Under the pieces are notes generated by a model. The model worked only from the letters and a program-made list of their open reading frames with translations. It did not search any database and was not told the origin of the DNA. Positions 17,008-26,370 of a stretch of DNA of 64,000 nt are shown here, piece after piece. The stretch lies in the NCBI RefSeq assembly GCF_030019515.1, contig NZ_JASEEQ010000003.1, positions 310,001-374,000 of the forward strand, given 5' to 3'. The stretch's first letter is position 1. Each line of letters starts with the position of its first letter. Position numbers and translations under genes: made by a program. Origin of the DNA: Nocardioides sp. (GTDB lineage: Bacteria > Actinomycetota > Actinomycetes > Propionibacteriales > Nocardioidaceae).

Positions 17008-18605
17008 GAGTTGTCCTCCCGGTCGGGTTCTTGCAGGTCGGTCACGAGCTGGGCGACGACGGCGGCGACGTCGCCGCCTCCGGACCGGTCGAGCGCGGCC
17101 ACCTCGACCAGTGTGCCGTCCCCGTCGCGACGGGCACGAACCCAGACGCGTCGTGGACGGATGAACAGCGAGCCGAGCAGGCCGAGCAGGGCCAGCACGA
17201 CCCCGACCAGCGCGATCCACTTGCCCGGGGTCTGGCTGACCTGGATCTTGTTCCAGCGCTCGAGGCCGTCGAAGCTGACGGAGCCGAGCCCGTCGGGGAG
17301 CGTCACCTGCTCGCCCGGGCGCAGGTCGATGCGGTACGGCGCACCGTTCGCCTTCTTCAGCATCGTGGTCCCGGTCTTGTCCAGGGAGTAGACCGACTGC
17401 GGCTGCCCGTCGTCCATGCCCAGGTCGCCGGTGTAGACGAGCATCGAGACCATCGGGTCCACCGGCCGGCCGAACAGCGAGAAGTAGCTGCCGGTCTGCT
17501 TCGAGAACGCGACCGTCGGGTAGAACTCGCCCTCGAGCCCGATCTGAGTCGGCTCGGCGTCCGGCGCCTTGACCACGCCGATGGACTGGAAGGTCTGGTC
17601 GGTCGGCAGGAAGATCGTCGGCCCGCTGTAGACCTCGTCGCCGTTGCCGTCGCGGATCGTGATCACCGGCGCGTAGCCGTGGCCGATCAGGAAGACCTCG
17701 GTGTTCCCGATGCTCAGCGGGTGGTTGACCTTCAGGTCGTAGGTCCGCTCGGGCCCGCCGGGCGACTCCCGGTAGGTCAGGTGCGACTCGAACCCCCGCG
17801 CCATCCCCGCGCGCGGGCCGGAGGTCAGCCACTCGACGCTGAAGTCGTCGATCGAGAAGGAGAACGGCTCCATGTCGCTGTCGCGGAACAGGCTGCCGGG
17901 GTCGAAGTCGTCGTACTGCGTCAGGTTGTTGGAGAACCCGTAGTCGTCGCCGACCAGCAGGATCACGCCGCCCTTGTAGCCGAAGAGCCCGCCGAGGCCG
18001 AAGCCGACCAGCACCACCAGGACCGCGAGGTGGAAGACCAGGTTGCCGACCTCCCGCAGGTAGCCGCGCTCGGCGGCCACGGCGTCGGCGCCCGCGTCGA
18101 TCGACAGGCGGTAGCGGCGCCGGCGCAGCGTCGCATGGGCCCGCTCCAGGACGGCGTCCGGCGCGACCGCGGTGTGGTACGTCGCGTGGTCCGGCAGCCG
18201 GGTCAGGTTGCGGGGGGCCGCCGGCGGCGCCACCCACATCCCGCGCCAGTAGTGGATCGCGCGCGGGATGATGCAGCCGACCAGCGAGACCATCAGCAGC
18301 AGGTAGATCGCCGAGAACCACGGCGAGTCGTAGACCGAGAACAGCCCGAGCCGGTCGTAGACGGGCGACAGGTCGGGGTGGTCGGACCGCCAGTTCGAGG
18401 TCTTGAGGGAGTCGACGCCCTCCTGCGGGATGATCGAGCCCGGCACGGCGGCCAGCGCCAGGAGCAGCAGCAGGATCAGCGCGGTGCGCATCGAGGTGAG
18501 CTGGCGCCAGGTCCAGCGCAGCAGCTCGCGGAGCGTCAGCTCGCCGGGGCGCCGGTCGTCCTCGGGCGGCCGGGTGCTCAGCGAGGTGCGGGTCGGAGTC
18601 GTCAC
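17004..18605 (-). CDS. resB: Cytochrome c biogenesis protein ResB (Ccs1)
   Basis: Partner of CcsB in System II cytochrome c assembly. The GTG at 18605 (VTTPTRTSLSTRPPEDD) overlaps the ccdA stop; 533 residues. Three membrane helices lie in the N-terminal half (SMRTALILLLLLALAAVPGS, SAIYLLLMVSLVGCIIPRAI, NLVFHLAVLVVLVGFGLGGLFG), then a large extracytoplasmic domain of about 280 residues, then a final helix WIALVGVVLALLGLLGSLF. This is the standard ResB layout. Longer readings toward 19268 are antisense-frame artefacts over ccdA. Confidence 0.95.
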   Translation of the reverse strand: MTTPTRTSLSTRPPEDDRRPGELTLRELLRWTWRQLTSMRTALILLLLLALAAVPGSIIPQEGVDSLKTSNWRSDHPDLSPVYDRLGLFSVYDSPWFSAIYLLLMVSLVGCIIPRAIHYWRGMWVAPPAAPRNLTRLPDHATYHTAVAPDAVLERAHATLRRRRYRLSIDAGADAVAAERGYLREVGNLVFHLAVLVVLVGFGLGGLFGYKGGVILLVGDDYGFSNNLTQYDDFDPGSLFRDSDMEPFSFSIDDFSVEWLTSGPRAGMARGFESHLTYRESPGGPERTYDLKVNHPLSIGNTEVFLIGHGYAPVITIRDGNGDEVYSGPTIFLPTDQTFQSIGVVKAPDAEPTQIGLEGEFYPTVAFSKQTGSYFSLFGRPVDPMVSMLVYTGDLGMDDGQPQSVYSLDKTGTTMLKKANGAPYRIDLRPGEQVTLPDGLGSVSFDGLERWNKIQVSQTPGKWIALVGVVLALLGLLGSLFIRPRRVWVRARRDGDGTLVEVAALDRSGGGDVAAVVAQLVTDLQEPDREDNS

Positions 18606-19363
18606 AGGGCGGTCTCCGAGGAGCTGACCAGGTGCAGCTGCAGCCAGGTGACCGCCTGGTCCCACCAGCCGGTGACCAGCATCAGGCCGACGGCGACCAG
18701 CATCAGCCCGCCGGCGCGCATCACCCAGGCCTGGTGCCGGCGTACCCACCCGAAGGCCGTGAGCGCCTTCTCGTAGGCGAGGCCGGCGAGGATGAACGGC
18801 AGGCCGAGACCGAGCGCGTAGACGGCTGAGAGCAGCGCGCCGCGGCCGGCGGTCGACTCGCTGAAGGACAGCGTGGTGATCGCGCTGAGGGTGGGGCCGA
18901 TGCACGGCGTCCAGCCGAGCCCGAACAGGAAGCCGAGCAGCGGCGCGGCAACCAGCCCGACGGCGGGCACCGAGTGGACCCGCCAGTCGCGCTGGAGGAA
19001 CGGCAGCCAGCCGGCGAACGCGAGGCCGAGCACGATCGTCAGCAGCCCCAGCACGAACGTCATCTGGTCGCGCCAGGTGACCAGCCAGGACCCGAGCGCG
19101 CCGGACAGGGTGCCGAGGATGACGAAGACGACCGAGAAGCCCAGGACGAACAGGACCGAGCCGAGCAGCATCCGGCCGCGGCGGGTGCCCGCCTGGCCGC
19201 TCGCGAGGTCGGCGCCGGAGAGCCCGGTCGCGTACGAGAGGTAGCCCGGCAGCAGCGGGATCACGCACGGGGAGAAGAACGAGACCAGGCCGGCGACCAG
19301 GGCCACCGGCACGGCGAGCACGAGCGACCCGGAGAACGCGGTCTCCTGGAACCAGTCACCCAT
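18602..19363 (-). CDS. ccdA: Thiol-disulfide transporter CcdA
   Basis: Polytopic protein that carries reducing power from cytoplasmic thioredoxin to ResA outside the membrane. 253 residues, six helices. The paired redox cysteines are in SFFSPCVIPLLPGYLSY (helix 1) and GLGWTPCIGPTLSAI (helix 4), the standard CcdA positions. The start overlaps the resA gene by 8 bases and the stop overlaps resB by 4. Confidence 0.95.
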   Translation of the reverse strand: MGDWFQETAFSGSLVLAVPVALVAGLVSFFSPCVIPLLPGYLSYATGLSGADLASGQAGTRRGRMLLGSVLFVLGFSVVFVILGTLSGALGSWLVTWRDQMTFVLGLLTIVLGLAFAGWLPFLQRDWRVHSVPAVGLVAAPLLGFLFGLGWTPCIGPTLSAITTLSFSESTAGRGALLSAVYALGLGLPFILAGLAYEKALTAFGWVRRHQAWVMRAGGLMLVAVGLMLVTGWWDQAVTWLQLHLVSSSETAL

Positions 19364-19970
19364 CCGGGGTCTCCCCCGCGACGTCGTGGACGACGTCGAC
19401 CAGCGTCTGCTCGGACGGGATCTCCCCGGTGATCACAGCGGCCACCCGGCCCTCGGCGTCGAGCACGATCGTGGTCGGGATCGCCGACAGGGTGGTCTTC
19501 CCGGCGAACGCCAGCACCGCCTTGCCGGCCGGGTCGTAGATCGACGGGTACTCCGCACCCACGCTGCGCATGAACGCCTGGCCCTGGCTGGCGCTGGCGT
19601 CGCGGATGTTGATCCCGAGGAAGTCCGCGACCGAGCCGAGCTCCTTCGCGGCGTCGGTCAGCATCGGCATCTCGCTGCGGCACGGCGCGCACCCCGACCA
19701 CCAGGTGTTGACGACCAGGACCCGGCCGCGCGAGTCGGCGGCGTCGACCGGGTCGCCGGTCAGCGAGGTGCCGGTCAGCTCGACCGGGTCGCCGCGGTCG
19801 GCGGGGTCGATCACGCGCACCCGGCGGTCGCCGCTGATGTAGCCCTTGTCGCCGGTGCCCTCGAGCGAGGAGCACCCGGTCGCGAGCAGCACCACCGCGA
19901 GGACCACGCCGAGCGCCCTGCCGAGCGCCCTGCCGATCAGCGGGTCCGGGCCGCGCCGTACGACGCGCAT
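19356..19970 (-). CDS. resA: TlpA/ResA-type thioredoxin lipoprotein
   Basis: Extracytoplasmic thioredoxin-fold protein that reduces apocytochrome c cysteines before haem attachment. The ATG at 19970 gives 204 residues. A basic N-terminus and hydrophobic stretch lead to LLATGCSS, a lipobox with the acylated Cys near residue 28. The redox motif is WSGCAPCRSEMPML, followed by the cis-proline region LSAIPTTIVLD. The start shares one base with the stop of the preceding phosphatase gene (TGATG). Its place before ccdA-resB-ccsB fits the role. Confidence 0.92.
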   Translation of the reverse strand: MRVVRRGPDPLIGRALGRALGVVLAVVLLATGCSSLEGTGDKGYISGDRRVRVIDPADRGDPVELTGTSLTGDPVDAADSRGRVLVVNTWWSGCAPCRSEMPMLTDAAKELGSVADFLGINIRDASASQGQAFMRSVGAEYPSIYDPAGKAVLAFAGKTTLSAIPTTIVLDAEGRVAAVITGEIPSEQTLVDVVHDVAGETPDG

Positions 19971-20665
19971 CAAGGCCTGCGCTGCTCGGGCGCTCCACCG
20001 GCCGAGAACGGCGCCTTCTTGTCCTGCACGGGGATCAGGTCGCCCGCGGGCTCGGAGTAGCTCACCTGCGCCAACCGGTCGCCCACGAAGTGGAAGGAGG
20101 TCAGCGAGCAGAGCGTGCACTGCCGCCGGCGCGGGTCGTGGAGGAACGAGCGCTTCTCGGCGGCGAGCCGGGTGATCCAGATCGGCAGCTGGTGGGAGAC
20201 CACCACCGCCTCGTGGCCGCGGGCGGCCTCGCGCGCGTCGTGCACCGCCGCCATCATCCGCGCGACCACGTGCTTGTAGGGCTCGCCCCACGACGGCCGG
20301 AACGGGTTCCACAGCAGCGCCCAGGTGCGGGGGTCGCGCAGCGCGTTGTCACCGCCGGCGAAGCGCCTGCCCTCGAACTTGTTGGTCGACTCGATGACCC
20401 GCTCGTCCGTCACGATCTCCAGGCCCCGCGCCCGGGCCAGCGGGGCACCCGTCTCCTGGGCCCGCTCCAGCGGAGAGGACCGCAGGTGCACGATGTCGCG
20501 GTCCTTGACGGCCTCGGCGACCTTCTCGGCCATCTGCACGCCGAGCTCGGAGAGGTGGAAGCCGTCGCGGCGTCCGTAGAGGACGCCCTCGGGGTTGTGC
20601 ACCTCGCCGTGGCGCAACAGGTGCACGACCGTGTCGGGGGTCTGGCTCATCGGGGTCTGGCTCAT
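19970..20665 (-). CDS. Histidine phosphatase family protein (phosphoglycerate mutase-like)
   Basis: 231 residues with the phosphohistidine motif LLRHGEVHNPEGVLYGR, the second conserved Arg in RSSPLERAQETG, and the catalytic His in VVVSHQLPIWI. The start is ATG 20665, ten bases after AGGAG, which itself overlaps the hemL stop (TAGGAG). The first codons show a perfect in-frame duplication (MSQTPMSQTP; 15 bases twice), probably slippage. This protein lies between hemL and resA in mycobacteria too (Rv0525 position). The substrate is unknown; the location suggests a part in haem or cytochrome biogenesis. Confidence 0.88.
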   Translation of the reverse strand: MSQTPMSQTPDTVVHLLRHGEVHNPEGVLYGRRDGFHLSELGVQMAEKVAEAVKDRDIVHLRSSPLERAQETGAPLARARGLEIVTDERVIESTNKFEGRRFAGGDNALRDPRTWALLWNPFRPSWGEPYKHVVARMMAAVHDAREAARGHEAVVVSHQLPIWITRLAAEKRSFLHDPRRRQCTLCSLTSFHFVGDRLAQVSYSEPAGDLIPVQDKKAPFSAGGAPEQRRP

Positions 20666-20678
20666 CGAGAGGGGACTC

Positions 20679-22004
20679 CTACGTCTGGGCGGCGGCAGCC
20701 GCGGCACGCGCGGCGGCGGGCAGGGCGTCGAGCACGGTCTGCACGGCGCGGTCGTCGTGGGCGGAGGACAGGAACCACGCCTCGTACGCCGACGGCGGGA
20801 GGTAGACCCCCTGGTCGAGCATCGCGTGGAAGAAGGCGGCGTACGCCGCACCGTCGGTGCGCGAGGCGTCCGCGAAGTCGCGCACGGGTCCGGCGGCGAA
20901 GAAGACCGAGAACATCGTGCCGGCGCCCTGGACGACGTGCGGCACGCCGGCCCGGCTCAGCGCGTCGGAGGTCGCGGTCTTGATCGTGTCGGCGGCGGCC
21001 CCGATGTGGGTGTAGACCTCGTCGGTCGCCAGCCGCAGCGTCGCCAGCCCGGCAGTGGTGGCGATCGGGTTCCCCGACAGGGTGCCGGCCTGGTAGACGG
21101 GGCCCTCGGGGGCGAGGCGGGTCATCACGTCGGCACGGCCGCCGAACGCCGCGGCCGGGAACCCGCCGCCCATCACCTTGCCGAACGTCATCAGGTCGGG
21201 GCGCCAGCCCTCGACCGCGCCGTCGAGGCCCCACTGGCCCTGGCGGGAGGCCCGGAACCCGGTCATCACCTCGTCGCTGACGAACAGCGCGCCGTGCCGG
21301 GCGCAGGTCTCGAGGAGGAACTTGTTGAACCCCACCTCAGGGGGGACGACGCCCATGTTGCCGGGGGCGGCCTCGGTGATCACGCAGGCGATCCGGTCGC
21401 CGTGCTCGGCGAACGCCTTCTCGACCGCCGCCCGGTCGTTGTAGGGCAGCACCAGGGTCAGCGCGGTCGACGACGCCGGGACGCCGGGGGTGCCCGGCAC
21501 CGCGAACGTCGCCAGGCCGGAGCCGGCCGAGGCGAGCAGCGAGTCGACGTGCCCGTGGTAGCAGCCGGCGAACTTGACCACGACGTCGCGGCCGGTGAAC
21601 CCGCGGGCCAGCCGGATCGCCGACATCGTCGCCTCGGTGCCCGAGGACACGAACCGGACCCGCTCGACCGGGGCCCGGGCCACGATCTCCTCGGCCAGCT
21701 CGACCTCCGGCTCGGTGGGCGCGCCGTACGACGTGCCGCGCGCGACCGCGGCCGAGACCGCGGCCTGCACCTCGGGGTGGGCGTGGCCGAGCAGCATCGG
21801 GCCCCACGAGCAGATCAGGTCGACGTACTCGTTGCCGTCGGCGTCGGTGAGCCACGCGCCGCGGGCCGAGCGGATGAACCGGGGCGTGCCGCCGACCGCG
21901 TTGAACGCCCGCACCGGGGAGTTCACGCCGCCGGGCGTCACCGCCCGGGCCCGGTCGAAGAGGGCGGCAGAGGCGGCGGTGGGCAGGGTCGTTCCGACGG
22001 TCAC
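20679..22004 (-). CDS. hemL: Glutamate-1-semialdehyde 2,1-aminomutase
   Basis: PLP enzyme making 5-aminolevulinate from glutamate-1-semialdehyde, the product of HemA; C5 route of haem synthesis. 441 residues from GTG 22004. Typical segments are [18 protein letters not shown] at the N-terminus, [30 protein letters not shown], and the PLP lysine in [13 protein letters not shown]. First gene of the cytochrome c maturation operon, away from the rex-hemACDB block, as in mycobacteria. Confidence 0.97.
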   Translation of the reverse strand: MTVGTTLPTAASAALFDRARAVTPGGVNSPVRAFNAVGGTPRFIRSARGAWLTDADGNEYVDLICSWGPMLLGHAHPEVQAAVSAAVARGTSYGAPTEPEVELAEEIVARAPVERVRFVSSGTEATMSAIRLARGFTGRDVVVKFAGCYHGHVDSLLASAGSGLATFAVPGTPGVPASSTALTLVLPYNDRAAVEKAFAEHGDRIACVITEAAPGNMGVVPPEVGFNKFLLETCARHGALFVSDEVMTGFRASRQGQWGLDGAVEGWRPDLMTFGKVMGGGFPAAAFGGRADVMTRLAPEGPVYQAGTLSGNPIATTAGLATLRLATDEVYTHIGAAADTIKTATSDALSRAGVPHVVQGAGTMFSVFFAAGPVRDFADASRTDGAAYAAFFHAMLDQGVYLPPSAYEAWFLSSAHDDRAVQTVLDALPAAARAAAAAAQT

Positions 22005-22150
22005 CGCCTCATTGTCCCCGAGTGCGCCAACCGGCGGCGCCCAGGGTCACGTCTCAGGCGCTCCGGGCCCACGAGAACGTGTTTCAGCATCATGACCCGG
22101 GGGAAGGACCGTCTCCGAGGGGGAGCACGGGAGTGGCCGCGCGACGTACC

Positions 22151-22165
22151 GTAACTGTGTGTGAC
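22151..22165 (+). promoter_or_regulatory. Direct GTNAC repeats upstream of lytic transglycosylase gene
   Basis: GTAACTGTGTGTGAC contains two direct GTNAC pentamers ten bases apart, 66 bases before the transglycosylase start. Similar paired GTNAC sites are bound by MtrA, which controls cell-wall hydrolases in actinobacteria, but the spacing here is one base shorter than I recall for MtrA. This is a weak candidate. Confidence 0.25.
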
Positions 22166-22230
22166 GCCACTCGTTGGTGATTCCACCCGGGCTTGAGGGA
22201 GTCCCCGGACGAGGGAGCAGGAGAACGACG

Positions 22231-23406
22231 ATGCCGACTGCACGGACCACGGCGCGATTCGGGCGCGGCCAGAAGATCATGGCCCTGGTGCCCCTGGCGC
22301 TGCTGTCTGCCGCCTGGACGGCCAGCATCGCCGGCGTGGGCGCGAGCACCGCCACCGCGAGCGCGGAGTCCCAGCCGACCACCCTGCCGGACGGCTCCAC
22401 GGTCCCCACCGAGGCCATCCAGGCGCCCGCGAGCGTCTCCACCGCCGGCGGCGTGGCCCCCGGTGTCCAGGGCGACGGCGCCCGGATCGTCTCCACGGCC
22501 GCCACCTCCGGCATCCCCTCCGCGGCACTCGCCGCCTACCAGCGCGCCGAGACCGTCATCAACGCCGCCGACAAGAGCTGCCAGCTCTCCTGGCAGCTGA
22601 TCGCGGCGATCGGCCGGGTCGAGTCCGACCACGGCCGCACCAACGGCAACACCCTCGACGCCCAGGGCGTCGCCCGGCCGGGCATCTACGGGCTCGCGCT
22701 GGACGGCACCCACGGCACCAGCCGGATCACCGACACCGACGCCGGACAGTACGACGCCGACGCCCGGTTCGACCGGGCCATCGGGCCGATGCAGTTCATC
22801 CCCTCGACCTGGTCGGTCGTCGGCGTGGACGCCGACGGCGACGGCGAGCGCAACCCGCAGGACATCGACGACGCGGCGCTCGCGACCGCGGTCTACCTGT
22901 GCTCGGGCTCGGACGACCTGTCCACCCCGGCCGGCCAGCGCGCCGCGGTCTACCGCTACAACCACAGCTCCTCCTACGTCGACCTGGTGCTCTCGATCGC
23001 CGCCGCCTACCTCGACGGCGAGTTCACCTCGGTGCCCAACGGCACCACCTCGGCCGGCTACCTCGTGCCCGCACCGGCCAAGCCCGACAAGCAGGGCCCG
23101 AAGAAGCACCACGGCCAGCCGCACGCGACGCAGACCCAGGGACCGGGCGGCAGCACCGAGCCGTCCCCGGCGCCCCCGGAGGAGGAGCCGACGCCGCCCG
23201 CGCCGAGCCCGCCCGCCGGCGGTGGCGGCATCGACCTGCCCGCCCCGAGCGTGCCCCCGCTGCCCTCGACGTCGGTCACCCCGGTCGACGAGCTGCTCAC
23301 GGTGGCCCAGGCCATCGTCCAGTGCACGCTCGACGGGTACGTCGACAACGTCCTCAAGGACGACGACCCGTTCGACCAGTGCGTCTACGACTACACGCAC
23401 CGGTGA
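22231..23406 (+). CDS. Secreted lytic murein transglycosylase
   Basis: Cleaves glycan strands of peptidoglycan. ATG 22231 follows AGGAGAACGACG; 391 residues. The N-terminus has basic residues and a hydrophobic helix (MALVPLALLSAAWTASIAGV), a signal peptide. Residues about 100-260 form the transglycosylase domain: the catalytic glutamate in AAIGRVESDHGR, then RAIGPMQFIPSTW and a DIDDAALATAVYLC segment. A Pro/Glu/Gly-rich linker of about 90 residues follows, then a C-terminal helix (VDELLTVAQAIVQCTLDGY) and a final Cys pair region. Divergent from hemL with a 226-bp gap. A hairpin repeat follows the stop. Confidence 0.92.
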   Translation: MPTARTTARFGRGQKIMALVPLALLSAAWTASIAGVGASTATASAESQPTTLPDGSTVPTEAIQAPASVSTAGGVAPGVQGDGARIVSTAATSGIPSAALAAYQRAETVINAADKSCQLSWQLIAAIGRVESDHGRTNGNTLDAQGVARPGIYGLALDGTHGTSRITDTDAGQYDADARFDRAIGPMQFIPSTWSVVGVDADGDGERNPQDIDDAALATAVYLCSGSDDLSTPAGQRAAVYRYNHSSSYVDLVLSIAAAYLDGEFTSVPNGTTSAGYLVPAPAKPDKQGPKKHHGQPHATQTQGPGGSTEPSPAPPEEEPTPPAPSPPAGGGGIDLPAPSVPPLPSTSVTPVDELLTVAQAIVQCTLDGYVDNVLKDDDPFDQCVYDYTHR

Positions 23407-23431
23407 CGACCGCGGAGCGGGCGTCAGGACA

Positions 23432-23490
23432 GGTGTCGAGCGAGCGCCACGGCTGAGCCTGCGAAGCCGTGACGCGCGTGTCGAGACACC
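23432..23490 (+). repeat. Covarying hairpin repeat (family A), copy 2
   Basis: Begins GGTGTCGAGCGAGCG and ends CGCGTGTCGAGACACC, around stem arms CACGGCT / AGCCGTG and the loop GAGCCTGCGA. The 28-base core is identical to copy 1 at 8499-8526. It lies between the transglycosylase gene and the convergent hemB. Confidence 0.8.
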
Positions 23491-23541
23491 GGTGAGCCGA
23501 GAGCCGACCTCGAGCACCTCGCCGGCACCCGGGTCGCGCCG

Positions 23542-23562
23542 CCGGCGGAGCCGACACGCCGG
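23542..23562. terminator. Hairpin downstream of hemB
   Basis: CCGGCG (23542-23547) and CGCCGG (23557-23562) form a 6-bp stem with a 9-base loop, seven bases beyond the hemB stop on the minus strand. It belongs to the 30-bp element shared with 5461-5490. Confidence 0.45.
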
Positions 23563-23572
23563 ACGCGGCTAC
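23543..23572 (-). repeat. 3'-end repeat, copy 2 (first copy at 5461-5490)
   Basis: Matches 5461-5490 at 28 of 30 bases, including the host stop codon TAG at the same offset. Here the host gene is hemB. Unlike copy 1, the long 11-bp hairpin is broken by the base changes and a shorter stem is formed. Confidence 0.75.
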
Positions 23573-24579
23573 CGCGCGAGCAGCCGCGCGACCTCGGCGG
23601 CCCAGTAGGTCAGCACCACGTCGGCGCCGGCCCGGCGGATCGAGGTGAGCGTCTCGAGGATCGCGGGCTCGCGGTCGATCCAGCCGTTCGCGGCGGCCGC
23701 CTCGAGCATGGCGTACTCGCCGGAGATGTTGTACGCCGCGACCGGGACGTCGACCGCGTCGCGGACCCGGCGCAGCACGTCGAGATAGGCGAGCGCGGGC
23801 TTGACCATCACCAGGTCGGCGCCCTCCGCTACGTCGAGCAGCGCCTCGCGGACGCCCTCGCGGCCGTTGGCGGGGTCCTGCTGGTAGGTGCGCCGGTCGC
23901 CCTCGAGCGCGGAGTCCACGGCCTCCCGGAACGGGCCGAAGAACGCGGAGGCGTACTTCGCGGAGTAGGCGAGGATCGACACGTCGGTGTGCTCGGCCGC
24001 GTCCAGCGCCCGCCGGACCACCGCGACCTGGCCGTCCATCATCCCGCTGGGCCCGACCATGTCGACGCCGGCGTGGGCCTGGGCGAGCGCCATCTCGGCG
24101 TACAGCTGCAGCGTGCGGTCGTTGTCGACCTTGCCGTCCGGGGTGAGCACGCCGCAGTGCCCGTGGTCGGTGAACTCGTCGAGGCACAGGTCGCTCATCA
24201 CGGTGAGCGCGTCGCCGACCTCGGCGACCACGTCGGTGATCGCGAGGTTGAGGATCCCGGCCGGGTCGATCGCCCCGGAGCCGAGCGCGTCCTTCGTCTC
24301 GGGGATGCCGAAGAGCATCACCCCGCCGAGCCCCAGCTCGGCGGCCTCGGAGACGGCGGCGAGCAGCGAGGACCGGGTGTGCTGGACCACGCCCGGCATC
24401 GAGGAGATCGGGCGCGGCTCGTCGAGGCCCTCGCGCACGAACACCGGCAGCACCAGCTGACGGGCCTCGAGCGAGGTCTCCGAGACCATCCGCCGCAGCG
24501 CCGCGGTGGTGCGCAGTCGCCGGGGCCGCAAGGTCGGCCCGAGGACCGGCGGGACCGGCGGGACCGGCAGCTCGCTCAT
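23569..24579 (-). CDS. hemB: Delta-aminolevulinic acid dehydratase (porphobilinogen synthase)
   Basis: Condenses two 5-aminolevulinate molecules to porphobilinogen. 336 residues. Conserved segments: [19 protein letters not shown], the metal-site region [17 protein letters not shown], Schiff-base lysines in [17 protein letters not shown] and [13 protein letters not shown], and [18 protein letters not shown]. Starts 40 bases after cobA/hemD on the same strand, so it is the last gene of rex-hemA-hemC-hemD-hemB. The terminal stop lies in a repeated 3' element. Confidence 0.97.
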   Translation of the reverse strand: MSELPVPPVPPVLGPTLRPRRLRTTAALRRMVSETSLEARQLVLPVFVREGLDEPRPISSMPGVVQHTRSSLLAAVSEAAELGLGGVMLFGIPETKDALGSGAIDPAGILNLAITDVVAEVGDALTVMSDLCLDEFTDHGHCGVLTPDGKVDNDRTLQLYAEMALAQAHAGVDMVGPSGMMDGQVAVVRRALDAAEHTDVSILAYSAKYASAFFGPFREAVDSALEGDRRTYQQDPANGREGVREALLDVAEGADLVMVKPALAYLDVLRRVRDAVDVPVAAYNISGEYAMLEAAAANGWIDREPAILETLTSIRRAGADVVLTYWAAEVARLLAR

Positions 24580-24619
24580 CGCGCCTCGCTCATCTGAAGG
24601 GGGCTCCCCGCCCGCAGGC

Positions 24620-26272
24620 TCATCGTGCCGAGGTCGTCTTCCGCCGGCCGGACGGCTTGCGGTCCGACGGCTTGGTCACCGGCTGTCCCGCCTCGACCAT
24701 CGCGATCCGCCGCGACGCACCGAAGTCGGCGAGCGCGTCGACCAGCGTGTCGACGTCCGGCTTGGACGCCAGCACGTCGACCCGCAGGCCGTGCTCCTCG
24801 GCCGTCTTCGCGGTCGCCGGCCCGATCACCGCGATGATCGTCGACGGGTGCGGCTTGCCGGCGATGCCGACCAGGTTGCGCACGGTGGACGAGGAGGTGA
24901 AGACCACCGCGTCGAACCTGCCGGTCTTGATCGCGTCGCGGGTCGGCGCCGGCGGCGGAGCCGCGCGGACGGTGCGGTACGCCGTCACGTCGTCGCACTC
25001 CCAGCCGAGGTCCACGAGACCGGCCACGAGGTTCTCGGTGGCGATGTCGGCGCGCGGCAGGAAGACCCGGTTGATCGGGTCGAGGAGCTCGTCGTACTCC
25101 GGCCAGTCGGCCAGCAGCCCGGCCGCGGACTGCTCGCCGGAGGGCACCAGGTCGGCACGCAGGCCCCAGCCGGCGATCGCCTGGGCGGTCTTGTCGCCGA
25201 CCGCGGCGATCTTCAGCCCGGAGAAGGCCCGCGCGTCCAGGCCGTACTCCTCGAACTTCTCGCGCACGGCGCGGACCGCGTTGACCGAGGTGAACGCGAT
25301 CCACTCGTACCGGCCCTCGACCAGACCGCGGATCGCCTTGTCCATCTGCAGCGGGTTGCGCGGCGGCTCGACGGAGATGGTCGGGACCTCGTCGGGCACA
25401 GCGCCGTAGCCGCGCAGCCGCGCCGACAGCGAGCCGGCCTGCTCCTTGGTGCGCGGCACCAGGACCCGCCAGCCGAACAGCGGCTTGGTCTCGAACCACG
25501 ACAGCGTCTCGCGCAGGTCCACCACGTCACCCACGACGGTGATCGCCGGCGGGGTCATCCGGGCGGCGCGCGCGTCGGCGCCGATCCGCTCCAGCGTGGA
25601 GGTGACGGTCGCCTGGTCGGTGGTGGTGCCGACCCGGGTCATCGCGACCGGCGTCTGCGGCGAGCGGCCCGCGGCGACCAGCGCCTTGCTGATGTCGGCG
25701 ATCTGGCCGACGGCCGAGAGCAGCACGAGGGTGCGGGCGTCGGCGTACTGGCTCCAGTCGACCCGCTCACCGCAGGTGACGACCGCGACCTCGCGGCAGT
25801 CCTTGGTGGTGAGCGGGATGCCGGCGTACGCCGGGACCGCGCTGACCGAGGACACCCCGGGGACGATCTCGAAGCCCAGGCCGGCCTTGACGCAGGCCTG
25901 CGCCTCCTCCGGCCCGGAGGCGTAGAGGAACGGGTCGCCGGCCATCAGCCGGACCACCCGCAGGCCGCGCTTGGCGTGGCGCACCACGACCTTCGCGCGC
26001 GCTGCGTGGGTCAGCGGCTGGCCGTCCTCCCCGAACCCGCCGTCGACGATCTCCGGGCCGGCCGGGTCACCGCCCTCGGCGTCGGGGGGCAGGCCGAGCA
26101 CGCTGCGCACCAGCGCCGCGTGGTCGGGCACCTCGGTCACCACGACGTCCGCCTGCCGGAGCAGGTCGACGGCGCGCACGGTCAGCAGGCCCGGGTCGCC
26201 CGGGCCGCTGCCGACGAACGACACCCAGCCTCGAGCGGATCCCGAGCCGGTGGTGGTCTTGCCTCGCGTCAT
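24620..26272 (-). CDS. Fused uroporphyrinogen-III C-methyltransferase / uroporphyrinogen-III synthase
   Basis: A 550-residue fusion. Residues 1-255 are a SUMT (CobA) domain: [34 protein letters not shown] and [19 protein letters not shown]. Residues 265-520 are a HemD domain: [42 protein letters not shown] and [15 protein letters not shown]. HemD makes uroporphyrinogen III from HemC product; the SUMT part diverts it to sirohaem/cobalamin. This fusion is normal in actinobacteria. The C-terminal 25 residues are Lys/Arg/Ser-rich and unstructured. Its ATG overlaps the stop of a 33-residue ORF as ATGA. Confidence 0.95.
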   Translation of the reverse strand: MTRGKTTTGSGSARGWVSFVGSGPGDPGLLTVRAVDLLRQADVVVTEVPDHAALVRSVLGLPPDAEGGDPAGPEIVDGGFGEDGQPLTHAARAKVVVRHAKRGLRVVRLMAGDPFLYASGPEEAQACVKAGLGFEIVPGVSSVSAVPAYAGIPLTTKDCREVAVVTCGERVDWSQYADARTLVLLSAVGQIADISKALVAAGRSPQTPVAMTRVGTTTDQATVTSTLERIGADARAARMTPPAITVVGDVVDLRETLSWFETKPLFGWRVLVPRTKEQAGSLSARLRGYGAVPDEVPTISVEPPRNPLQMDKAIRGLVEGRYEWIAFTSVNAVRAVREKFEEYGLDARAFSGLKIAAVGDKTAQAIAGWGLRADLVPSGEQSAAGLLADWPEYDELLDPINRVFLPRADIATENLVAGLVDLGWECDDVTAYRTVRAAPPPAPTRDAIKTGRFDAVVFTSSSTVRNLVGIAGKPHPSTIIAVIGPATAKTAEEHGLRVDVLASKPDVDTLVDALADFGASRRIAMVEAGQPVTKPSDRKPSGRRKTTSAR

Positions 26273-26370
26273 GCGTTCTGCACCTTGTCTGCTGTGTTCA
26301 TCGAGCGGTTCATCAAGAGGGCCATCGAGAGGGCCGTGGAGGGGGGCGTGGGGCGCGTCGGGAGGCTCAT
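26269..26370 (-). CDS. 33-residue coupled micro-ORF between hemC and cobA/hemD
   Basis: ATG 26370 overlaps the hemC stop (ATGA) and is preceded by GGAGG at a 7-base spacing; the stop overlaps the cobA/hemD start, again ATGA. The peptide (MSLPTRPTPPSTALSMALLM... ending ADKVQNA) has no recognised family and no clear membrane helix. The DNA contains an imperfect 15-base repetition (TCGATGGCC/TTGATGAAC/TCGATGAAC). It may exist to carry ribosomes from hemC to hemD rather than to make a functional protein. Confidence 0.55.
   Translation of the reverse strand: MSLPTRPTPPSTALSMALLMNRSMNTADKVQNA

Noticed and set aside
22005..22230. A c-di-AMP (ydaO-type) riboswitch before the lytic transglycosylase, considered because disA is present
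   Set aside because: The conserved GC-rich riboswitch segments and pseudoknot elements could not be found; the leader is short.
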